Positions 1-10,600 of a DNA stretch of 64,000 nt are shown one piece after another. The stretch comes from Angiostrongylus vasorum. Its lineage: Eukaryota > Nematoda > Chromadorea > Rhabditida > Metastrongylidae. Location: NCBI GenBank assembly GCA_018806985.1, contig JADANN010000438.1, forward strand, positions 446,001 to 510,000, in the 5' to 3' direction. The notes under the pieces are model-generated. The model did not search any database, was not told the DNA's origin, and was given only the letters and a program-made list of their open reading frames with translations. A program made the position numbers and the translations under genes. Each line of letters begins with the position of its first letter. The stretch's first letter is position 1.

Positions 1-1385
1 TCCCTACTCAGTGGAAGACCAGCAGGACCGTGTTATGGTTCAAGAAGAGTGAGCTACACGATATCGGCAACTATCGTCCGATCTGCCTGCTGTTTGTCGT
101 TTACAAACTTTTCACTCGAGTCATCCTAAACAGGTTTGGACGAAGGACAGCAATGTGAGCAAGCAGGGTTTCGAAAAGGATTTAGTGCGATGGATTACAT
201 CCACACGATAACGAGGCTCATCGAAGTTTCGCGAGAGTGCATTAGACCGCTCTGCCTCACTTTCAACGATTTACAAAAAGGCCTTTGATTCAACTGAGAT
301 AGAAACAATCATGGAAGCCTTGAGTCCTTACTCAGTACATAAAGATACTTCGTGAGCTGTACAAAATTTTCACAACCAAGATATCAGCATTCTACAACGA
401 TATTAACGTTGACGTCAAAAGAAGAGTTAGGCAAGGCGATACTATCTCGCCAAAATTATTTCCCGCCACCCTCTTGAATGTCATGCGAACAATGGAATGG
501 AATAATACGGGAGTGAAAATCGATGGTCGGCAGTTACATCATCTTCGCTTTGCTGATGACATCGTCCTTATACATTAGCCAAGCGGAACGAATGCTTACC
601 GACTTTGACAAAGCCTGTGGAAAGATCGGCCTTCGTCTAAATCTCACAAAAACGATGTTCATAAGGAACGGATTGGTTTCGTATGCCGCATTCACGCTCA
701 ACGGAACAAATATCTCCGAATGCTCCAGTTATGTCTATCTAGGTCGGGAAATCAATATGATGAAGGACTTAGCTCCAGAACTGAGCAGAAAGAAACGAGC
801 GGCTTGGGGAGCTTTCAAGAGGATCGAGGATGTGGTGAAGAGGACAAAGAACACCCAACACCATGCCCACCTTTTCGACTCAACGGTATTTCCTGCCCTA
901 ACGTATGCGTGAAAAAACCTGGTCGCTGCGTAAGCAGGATGAAAGATCACTCAGCGTTATTGAACGCTCAGACGAAAGGACAATGCTAGGAGTATCCCGT
1001 TTCACACAAGTGAGATCATGGATCGGAAGCTCCGACGTGACTCAACGATCAAAATTCAAAGATGCTGTTCTGTACGTCAAACAGTCGAAGATAAGTTGGG
1101 CTGGACACGTAATGCGTATGAATGACAACCGATGGACGAGAGCCGTTAGTCACTGGATTCCTCGGGATGTCAAACGTGCTGCAGGAAGACCACCGACTCG
1201 ATCGTCAGAGTTCTTCACGAAGAGCCTAAAAGAAAGATATGATGCTCGCGGAGCCCCCTAGAGCGAGCAGAACCCACTAGGCTACTCTTGCACGCGACAG
1301 TGAAAAATGGAAGATTTACTGGCGCCCGCTCGAGTCACTCGACGATCAACGGAACTACAGGTGATACAGGTGAAAGCTCCAACCA
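1..1385 (+). mobile_element. RTE-type LINE, 3' part (reverse transcriptase and C-terminal region), decayed
   Basis: This is the 3' portion of an RTE-clade non-LTR retrotransposon. Conceptual translation in shifting frames gives typical RT blocks: IGNYRPICLL near 65, the catalytic motif FADDIVL (FADD at 549-560), [17 protein letters not shown] near 715, and the conserved C-terminal stretch [17 protein letters not shown] near 1100. Frame changes near 135, 290, 570 and 905 plus internal stops show it is dead. The 5' half lies outside the window. The tail after 1350 carries short GGTGA-like repeats, as in other copies here. It is oriented like gene A and lies upstream of its first visible exon. 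Confidence 0.85.
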
Positions 1386-1479
1386 ACAGGTTTCTAAAGC
1401 CATGAAATGCAAATCTTAGCGTGGTGCTTTATTTTATCTGCTTTACATACCTGCTAATATAACAACGGCATAACGACAA

Positions 1480-3010
1480 GATTTTTGAGATACAAAGCAC
1501 CATCTTCTCGTAAGATCTGAAACACCACGACTAAGACATTTTTTTGCGTTTCACTGTTTTTTTTGATGAGCAGAGACGAAATTAGTATTGCAGTATTTAT
1601 TAATGCGGAATAGCTGACGTTGCAATAGTTTCGCCTTCTTCAGAACACGGAACGGTCAAAGTGGCATGCAGCCTTCTCAGCCAAAGACTTTCATAACCTC
1701 AGCAGACCATACGTAACACGTAGATTTCCATTCGCGTAATAAACAGCTTCTTTTAGACACTCACTATTTTGTTCGTTGTAAGAGTTTCAGTTATTTGGTG
1801 GAAATCAGCAGCACAGAGTACTACATGGGAAAGGAACGTGCTTGCGTCGGACCAGAGAATCAACCTGATGTATGTTGTTGGGTCAAGCGTGACCACAATA
1901 CACTTCTCGTTGCGGTTCATTTTTGCCTTTTTTGGAATTAATCCAAGGCGTTTCAAAAGTTTTACGCTGTGATGTTTTGGATTCTTGGGCGAGGATAGTG
2001 ACTTTTACTGCAAAATCTTCTCCGTTATATTTCTTTGTTTTATGAGCGCCTAGTGAAGTGTTTGCTTTCAATCTAATTTACCTACTAGGTTTTCTTTTAC
2101 ACAGACGCAGAATGGTTCGAACCCGTTTTGCCAATGCTTTCGTACCCATATGCTCTACAAGAGATTAGATACACCATACCCGAACTCATGCCATCACTAT
2201 CTCTGCGATTATGGCATATGGTGCGATTTTTGCGCTGCGTATAGACAGCCACATTGGCGGTTACCAACTAAGTGGTGTCTTAGAGTCCTCAGTATTTCAA
2301 TCACCGTTATCGAATTTTCCAGACCGGTCCTTCTTAAGCAACGTTTAAGGCTGCACTTATTTCATTTGAAATAAAGAGCAGGATAAACGGGATCCTATTC
2401 TCGCTAAGATTACCGTTTTGGGGGCGTCGTTTTAGCTCTGCACCTCTCCAAAGAAACTGTAGTTTGGAAGTGGCTATTTGGTGCGCTAGTTTCAAGGATT
2501 CTCCTTCTGCTCTCTTCTTGTGCACACACTTGTGGCTGTTCGAAACATGTTTCCTACATGAGCCGTTTTGTTGTGCGAGGTGTGAGAGGGGAGGTGATGA
2601 ACTAGTCTATTTTTCCTACTTGGCCTTTGGTGCTTGATAGCAGATACTTTGTGATGCCTCCGTTTTCGCATAGGTTAATTTGGACGCTAAGAAATGGAGG
2701 CCCATTCTCCTTCGGTTTCTACCGGGTGAATGTTGTGTACTTTGATTGTTCATTCAATGAATTTAAATAATTGTTCGTCTCTTCTTGCAATGAGCAGAAG
2801 AAAAAACAATCATCTACAGTAGAGAAATGTTCGGAGATCGATTACTGGTGTTTCCACCTTAGAGATAAAGACAATGGCAAAACTTGATGGCAGTCGCTAC
2901 CCTATAGTCAACGTGTGTAGTATTTTCCGAAACATCTGAAGACCGAGCGGTTTAGACACTCTTTTAGGAGAGCCATGAGCTGCCAAATTTAGAAGCGATA
3001 CGTGTTTATT
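1480..3010 (-). mobile_element. Penelope-like element fragment (RT, GIY-YIG endonuclease and 3' pseudo-LTR), decayed
   Basis: Read on the minus strand, 3010 to 2580 resembles the end of a PLE reverse transcriptase, parallel to the better copy near 10640-10960. The stretch 2525-2330 matches the RT-to-endonuclease linker, and 2070-1890 carries the end of the GIY-YIG domain ([25 protein letters not shown]). Stops and frameshifts are frequent. The segment about 1480-1880 is the flanking pseudo-LTR; it contains a degenerate hammerhead-like motif at 1611-1652 and is repeated in inverse orientation near 3345-3600. Assignment to PLEs rests on the GIY-YIG domain linked to an RT. Confidence 0.7.
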
Positions 3011-3039
3011 ACTTTTCCAGAAAGATGTAGAAGAAGAAC

Positions 3040-3660
3040 CACGACTTGCCTATGCATGAGGAAGTTGCACAACATGCCCTAACGGTAGAGAGGTGTCTGC
3101 ACGAGTTTGGGTACGATGTACTTAATCTCTTGCGAGGCATGTGGAAACGAAGACATTGGCAAAACAAATTTAAATTGAAACCAAACGCTCCACTAGGCGC
3201 GCATAGAACACGGAAACATAACGAAGTATGTTTCAAACTAAATACCACTATCCTCGCTCAGCAAGCCAAATCATTAGTGCGTAAAACTCTTGAAATGTTC
3301 TGAATAAATTCCAAAAATCCAAACACGAACAGCAAGGAGGAAACCTGAGGCTGATTTTTTGACCTCAGCCAGGCACATTCCCTCGCCCATGAGAGATCCA
3401 GTGAGGCTAGTCTCCACCAAATAGCTGGAAGACTTGCAAATAACAAAACGGTGAGTGTCTCAAAAAAGTTGTTTGTTTTGCAAATACAAAGTTGTGCATG
3501 ACATTTTGTCTGCTGAGCTTATCAAAGTGTTCTGACTTCACATCAATTTGGCCTTTCCAAGCTCTGAAAAGGGCAGAAACTGCTAAAACGTAACTACTGT
3601 GTATAATAAATGCTGTGATAACAACCATGTGTTTGTTAGTCAAGAAAAACCGTGAGATGT
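3040..3660 (+). mobile_element. Penelope-like element: GIY-YIG tail and inverted pseudo-LTR
   Basis: On the plus strand, 3160-3345 encodes the C-terminal part of a PLE endonuclease (APLGAHRTRKHNE, TTILAQQAKS), so this piece points opposite to the PLE fragment next to it. It is followed by a pseudo-LTR-like stretch (about 3345-3660) resembling the reverse complement of 1500-1860, with a degenerate hammerhead-like motif at 3555-3600. Inverted pseudo-LTRs are a known structural feature of PLE insertions. Base similarity between the arms is partial. Confidence 0.6.
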
Positions 3661-4855
3661 CTGCATAGCGTTAACCTTTTATTTGTACCTATTACAATTT
3701 TTCACCACAGAGTATGATGTGAAATTCAAGCACAAGGATCAATTACACAATTACCACTAGAAAGGGTAATCGTGCTTTGATCTGGGCTGGGGTACACGTT
3801 TTGCAAATATATCAGCATTATTAGCTGCATAGCACCATGCGTACTCCAGGAGAGATTAACAAGCTATCCGTGAGCATAACGCGGCCATCTACCTGAGAGC
3901 TTAATGAGGTACAAATGGCAAGCAGAAGAAGAAGGGCGACTCATTTTTTGTAACCATGCAAGAGCCCTCATACGACATCGCTAGGTAGGACAAGTGGGGA
4001 TAGGTTGTTACAATCTCAGCGCTACTTCAGGCTACTTGAATATAGAGGTACGGGAAGCACAGTGCCAGTGATGGCGATCTTCGGAGCTCTGTGCTGGATC
4101 GACGCCGCCCACCGCTCACCAGGCCTCTCACCTTTCCGAGGTCACAAAATTACTACCAGAGTTGCCTGGGAATGGTTCATTCGCTGTCATCCATACGGGA
4201 AGACTCAAGCCAGGCCGTCTCAAAAAGTCTAGGAAAAAGTCGACTCGGTCAACATTCAGTGACGTTCTTGACGATAGGAAAATCCTCAAACAGCTGCCGA
4301 CCCACACGGAAAAAGTGAAAAGACATTCGTGGATGGTAGATGCAAGGAAACGAATCGAATGAAAGAACTCCTGGGACCCACACAATAGATGTTATAGAAA
4401 AGTGGCAAGAAAGAGTTTGCAGGCAATAAGCTAACGACCCTAAGCTTGCAATTCACACACAGTTCCACCAGAGCCGTCATTTGAGAACCTACCGATAAAA
4501 GATAAGAAAACTGGGGGCACGACGTTGTGGACAGGCCGAAACGGCAACACATTTCCACATAGTTCTTTCTCTGTCTGATACCGAGAACTGTTTTTCAGAA
4601 CATGCTACAACAGAAGAGTGGGAACACTGGTGCCTTTGTAAACACGAGTTTGGAATGGATATCAGTTTCTTGGAACAACTAGCAACCTAAATCAGATGGT
4701 CACTGTTGACTGTATAAGGACCGGGATCAACTCTAACAACAGTCATCATCTACTACTGAAATTTACCTCTGATTAGAAGGAAGCATTCTACAAGCATTCT
4801 TTATAGACGGAGATGTTTGACAGAAAATATCATACCTTCGCTAGGATAACTATTA
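3661..4855. other. Unassigned intergenic stretch
   Basis: No convincing coding exon or repeat match was recognised. Several overlapping ORFs of 66-90 codons occur on both strands near 4005-4558, but they overlap each other, have no recognisable motif and look like chance ORFs in a locally GC-richer patch. Confidence 0.5.
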
Positions 4856-4859
4856 ACTA

Positions 4860-5590
4860 ATTCAATGCTAAGTTGGATCCGTTCACACAAAAAGAAGGAC
4901 TTCGAGAAGATTGGCAACTACCGAGTACCCAATTCACCTGCTGCCTGAGGTCTACGAACTGTTCACGTGATCCTTATTAGGATTGCCAAGAGAGTGAATG
5001 GAAGAACAAGTATAGTTTCGAAAAAGGAAAACAAGGCACTATATCCACACGATAGCGGTGCCCATTGAAGTAACGCGAGAGTATAAGAGAACGCTCTGTC
5101 CCAAATTCGCCGGCATAAAGGTATCTGACTTAATGAAGACAGAAGCAATTATGAAAGCTGCAACGCTATGATTCTTCCGGCCTCAACGTAAGCTTCGCTA
5201 ACTAGCTCACTACTTAAGCAGGATCGAAGATCACACCAAATTATCGAAGAAGCAGCCAAGAGAACGATGTACACGCTATCCCGTATCACGCAACTGAGGG
5301 GAGAAAAACAAAGTTCCCAGTTAACGATCAAAGATCAAAGACGCTGTTGTACAAGCTAAAATGTTGAAAACTGATGTGCCGGTCACATAGTGCATTTAAA
5401 AGCACAACTGATGGATAAGAACTGTTAGCGACGTGCTTCCACGTGATCTATTACGTGCAGTAGGATGATTAACGACCCAATGATCGGAGCTCTTCACGAA
5501 GGCCTTAAAAAAATACATGATACTCAGCGAATTTCCAAAGCAAGCAGTACCCGCTGGGCTATTCTTGCATGAGAGCGGACAGTTGTAGAT
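4860..5590 (+). mobile_element. RTE-type LINE remnant (RT and C-terminal region), heavily decayed
   Basis: Scattered blocks correspond to the RTE protein: EKIGNYR near 4908, the region equivalent to the finger/palm (HTIAVPIEVTREYKR with a frameshift) near 5045, KQDRRSHQIIEEA near 5215, and the C-terminal MIGALHEGLKK region near 5480. Several hundred bases present in other copies are missing between about 5150 and 5210. It is too degraded to encode a product. Confidence 0.65.
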
Positions 5591-5614
5591 TTCATCGGTT
5601 TTTTACTGGTAGAT

Positions 5615-6015
5615 TCTACTCGTCTCCCAACGGTTTACTACCTCATCGTGGCTGAGAGGTGTTTCTAGGTGTCGGGCTGCGATGTACACCGAAGATGAAT
5701 CCCTGACAGGGTCTCCCACGCTGACAAGGAGTCCGCCGTTTCCGTCAGGAAGCCCAGCTAAAAAGTAAACCAATACCAGGATCCACCACCGTCCTGCTAT
5801 CAAACTAGTCGCATGGTGGCACATCTAGCTGTGAACCACAAGGGTTGCGGTTGTCTATGGAGGTGACGACCTGGGGCAGTCTTTAGCGAGGCTGAGCTCC
5901 GGACTCTATAGAACCACAATGCCTAAACCAGCAAATGTCCGTAGAATGGAAATTATGCTGTAATCCGCACAACCAGTGAAGACGGGCCATCCAAGCATGC
6001 CAAGCAAGTACAGGA
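5615..6015 (+). repeat. Dispersed repeat family R1 (about 400 bp), copy 1
   Basis: This segment is shared with 31925-32335 (same strand) and with the complement of 26690-27065. Shared landmarks are CCTCATCGTGGCTG near 5642, TGCGATGTACA near 5677 and a distal block containing AACCACAATG near 5920. No ORF is conserved between copies, so it is a non-coding element of unknown class. Confidence 0.75.
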
Positions 6016-7519
6016 TTCTACTCGAGTCCCTTGTCATCACCACGCAATTGAATTGATTTATTTCATTTCAATTCCAATCGCTACGTTAGTCAAAATCGTT
6101 GTATAGGATTGACGGACAGAAGACATAGAAAAAAAGGCTAGCGAAAATATACCTCGCAGATACGAGAAAACCTTAGGGAAAGTTGAGAACAGTGTGGACG
6201 GATGCTAAATGAGTTTTTTCGCAAAAAAAACAAGATTTAAATATGTTAAAAAGCATGCAAAAGTACATATTGCATGACAGAGAGGATGCGCACGGTACAA
6301 CTTATTTATTTGTTTATTTTGCAAGACCCTTCTTTTACATCTACTGTGCGGAGGTCAGCAGCTCTTGGATTCGACACGTTATGACGCATTCATCGTTATC
6401 GAAGCTCTTCTAACTTGCTCGTCCAGGTCCCGCTGCTGCTTGAGAATCTTCCTATCATCATGAATGTCGTTGAATAGTAGTCAACTCGATTTCCCTTTGA
6501 GTAATGAGATAGCGTGGTCAGAGCATTCCCATTTCGATTGCAGAAACTGGAAACTAGCACCACCTTCCTGACACGGAGAGATGAAAGGCTTGGTGAGCAC
6601 AGGACAGGTTCGAACCAGCACCGTGCTTGTGTTAATTGAACTCAGTACCACTATGTTATTCGTTCTCTAACGCAACAATTATCGAAAAAAAAGTAAAGTC
6701 CCAATAATAGAGCAAAATGTAAGTCCAAAAAGGCGGTGTGGTTTTCAGTAACTCACCCTGGCAGTTGTGGCTCATACCTGAGTCATCGTATGAAGGGACT
6801 GAAATAAGGCTCCGTCCCTATGCGTACTAGATAAATCGTGTACGCTAGTGAGCTTCACTTCTTGCAAACTACCGCGCTGAACTTTTGTTGAGTGCCGCAG
6901 TTTTGGTTCAAAACTTGGGTAATAAGCCTTTACATAAACGACACGGCCTCAACAATAAAAAACTCGGCGGGATAAAGAGGACACATAAATAAGATAAACA
7001 GCAGCTTGGTGAAACTGTAGAGATACTATGAATAAAAAATGACAAAATTACGAGCCAGGATTCTGCAGTGGATGCGTGAAAAGTTGTGAGAAGCAAAGGA
7101 TGCATATTGTAAAGAGAACAGGAGCCATGATCTAATGCGAATAAGTAGCGTATTAGGGAGAATAAGCTAATGAGTGAGTAGCAATCTTCCTATGGTTTTG
7201 ACAGGACGTTACGGCAACAAGTTTGGGACATCACGACATGCCTGAGCGCAGCTTACATGAAAATATGACGGGATTGAGAATATTTTCTGCAAGGTAACGA
7301 ATAGCGCCTATACTACGCGCATGCTACATAGGATTAGACGAGGTCGCAATTGTGTTGATTTTAAATAAAACTAAAAGATTTACTGTATTAACAGCAAGAT
7401 TAGAACCAGTTTTTTGAATCACCGTGCCAATTTTTTCTGTTTGTACGGCATGTTAATTAAATCTAGAGATTGCAAAAAAAGTAATCGAAAAAAGTACTAT
7501 TTTCTGTTTTTTTCATCAG
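6016..7519. other. Unassigned AT-rich stretch upstream of gene A's first visible exon
   Basis: No exon of the cyclase ectodomain was found here. Exons equivalent to gene B's 50425-50504 and 50584-50688 (the PPYNC cysteine motif) would be expected upstream and must lie before position 1 or be too diverged to see. A short tract near 6590-6660 with a GGTTCGAACC-like box weakly resembles 59790-59880. Confidence 0.4.
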
Positions 7520-7652
7520 AGTACATCTCAAGTTGGTGAATTGGCGGATGCCATGCTGCTTTATGCTAATGCATTGAATCGCTCGTTAGAAGCCGGATTA
7601 TCGAATCCTACTGGCAAAGAACTGGTGAAATTCGCAAAAGGAACTTTCGAAG
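7520..7652 (+). CDS. Gene A exon: ectodomain (ANF-receptor-like region)
   Basis: Encodes [16 protein letters not shown] and ends in FAKGTFEG, a typical segment of the nematode RGC ligand-binding domain. It enters in phase 0 after CAG and leaves in phase 1 at a GTGAAC donor. Gene B's exon 58657-58789 has the same length (133 bp) and phase, with about three quarters of residues identical. Confidence 0.88.
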
Positions 7653-10600
7653 GTGAACAAAGAAATACAAATCATTCTACAACGGCAGGTAACGAAGTAT
7701 TGACATTGTCTCCAGAGTGAGTAAACTGCAATTTGGAGATGGCTTAAAAATGATGAAATGTCCAAAAAACATTCTTGGCTAAAGAGTTAAACTAACTGTG
7801 CACATATAATGTCACCTGTTTCTCATATAATCTCATAAATTATTGAATGACTCCAGCTAGCACTCGCAGAGTTCATATTTCTCCAGCTTAAGCCAGTTGC
7901 TTCGGCGATTTCACCCACTCAAAAGCTACGGCGAACACCATACCTTTGCAGGACATCTTTTGTTTTAATAGTACTTGAAGATAAAGCGTATAAAGAGAAC
8001 AACATCCTTTTCTCTGCCATGACAAATTGACTTATAAATGAAAGCGTGACAAGTGGACCACTGTTCTTCCTCAACCACGGACATCTCTCATAGAGGGATC
8101 TCATGCCTGTTAGCTTGGAGGCAGCATATCGCGTCCCAGGTGCTGGATAAGGGCTTAATCGCGGATCAAAAGTTATGCTTTCCTGTAGCACTGGCGAATT
8201 CAGGATACGAATTCCCTATTTCTGCCGCCCAATATGAAAAATACGCTCTGTGTTTACGAAGACATATTCATGCATAATTATGTGATTGTGTTCTCGTTCA
8301 TGCGTACTTTACTGTAAAAGTCAATCCGGGCAAGACCCTGCAATCAGGCGACTGGAAAAAAATATGGGGAGGCGGCTAGAAGTTGCCCCCATCTACTCTA
8401 GGAGACACGCAGGCAACTGGTGGGTTTACCCAGCCGCGATGTTCAGTTTACTAAGCTATATGTGGGTACCCAAAGCTAAACGCAGTAAAATAAGTGGACC
8501 TCATTTCTGTTACCCTGGAAGAGCTCTATGACACGTCGGCGTTGGTTAGGACGAATACGAAAAGGGTGTACAGATCTCTACGCCATTTCAGGCTGCCCAT
8601 ATCTCGAAGGACAAAGGTGAGGATCTGTACCGACAATACACGCTAACATGGATCAGAGTTCTATATAAAGGAGCTAATCATGCAGTGAAGAAAGACAAGG
8701 CATAACGCTATCAAATTGGCTGAGACGAGAAAACGCTGCCAATTCAATCCACAAAAGGGGAAGATCGTTTCTCGGAACATGCGACGATAATTAGGCGGTG
8801 TTGGCGTTCTCGTCAACACGTTTTCGGCACGAGCGTCGTTTCGTTCAAAAAAACTAACAACTCTCATCGGACGTTTACGGTTGAAAAACACCTGAGATAA
8901 CACCGGCTTTCACAATTTTCGTCGTTTACGAACGGAGATCAAGCCATGACGAAACGATGCCGAAACATTCTATCTGAACTTGGAGAAGTTCTACAGAGAA
9001 GACCATACATTCTTCGGGATTACCAGTGGAGATTTTTACGCTAACATTGGACTCAAACGAGTAGGGTGAGCGGCTGCATGAGTTTATCATGACAAGCAAG
9101 ACCATAAGTGGTAACTCCAACTCCAGAAACTCCGCTGGCAACGCTAGACATGGAAGTCTTGCAATAGACAGTATCATAACGAAATAGACCACATGATACT
9201 AAATAGTAGATTTTGCCTAATTGATGCCATTGACGACTCAAAATTTCAAGCGGTACCGGACTTTGTCCTCTTCGCCCAAGATTCTATTTCTCGCGGAAAA
9301 GAAAGGAAGTTTCCAAATTTAAAACTAAGTTCCAAAACCAGCACAAACCAGGGTTTATCCACTTCAATGGTCGAGTTTTGTGAAGGTGGCGCTCTTTACA
9401 ACATCGAAGAGGAATACGATGAGCCCCTTTAACATCTTGAATTCAGCACCACGAAACTTGATAGTTCGAAATCACCAAGCGACGTCTTTCCGCTGAATTA
9501 AATGCACTGGTAAACCAATTCTTAATACCGTTGTTGAGCAAATGTGGGGTTACGTTATTTTATTCTTTATTCAAGAACAAGTTGACATTTCCTGAGAGCC
9601 TGGAGAGGTCAAGTTGACTGTAATCTACCCAGCCATTCCACAACAGAAACAGATGATGCTAAACCAAGATTTCAATCTCACTGAACATATAGTAGCTTCT
9701 TTGCACATTCACCGCTTTCTATGAGTCTTCCACTGATTATGTCACGTGGAGACCAACAGGTCAGAGCTCATATGGAAGCGTAATGTGCCTCTCCTATCAG
9801 AATAACAGGTTTAAATACTGCCCATTATCACGCGTGGTTATGAGGCATTCCTTCCTGCGGTTCATTTTCGGATTCTTCGAATTAATCCAGAATGGCTCAA
9901 GAATTTTGCGCTCTTGTGTTTTCGACTCCTGGGCGAGGATCGTAACTTCTACTTAGCAGTCTTTCCCGTTGTGTCTCAGTGTCCTATTTGCACCTAGTGG
10001 AGCAATTGGTTTAACATTAAGTTTACCGATTAAGTATTCTTTTATACGAATGCACAGTGGTCCCGTTTCGCTAATGTATTCGTCTCAGCATGCCTTATGA
10101 GAGATCAGATAAACTGTACCCAAACTTATGCACTCACCGCCTTTACCGTTGGGGCAAATTATGCAGTTTTGCATTGTACACAGACGGTCATTCAGGCGGT
10201 TGCGAACTAGTTGGCATTTTAGAGTGTTCGATGGTATTTCAATTATTTTAATAGATCGATTATTCCAACAGAATTCTCTAGACCGGCCCTTCTTAAGCAG
10301 CATGTTATAGCTGCATTTAGTTCGTTTGAGATGAAGGGCAATATAAATGGGACCTTATTATCGCTAGAATTATCGTTTGGGGGCTTCGGGCTTTCCTCTA
10401 CACCTGTCCCGAAGAACTACAATTTCGTAGCCATTGGAAATGGCTATTTTCCGCGCTAGTTCTCGGGATTCTTCCTTCTGCTCTTTTCCTGTGCACACAC
10501 TAGTGGCTGGTCGAAACATGTTTTTCACAAGAGTCGTTTTCGTGTGAGAGGGGGTGAGAGAAGAGGTGATGAACCAAAACCTTTTTACTACTTGGCTTTA

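Noticed and set aside
4005..4558. Overlapping 66-90-codon ORFs near 4-4.5 kb
   Set aside because: No motif, mutual overlap on both strands and no splice signals in a consistent order.
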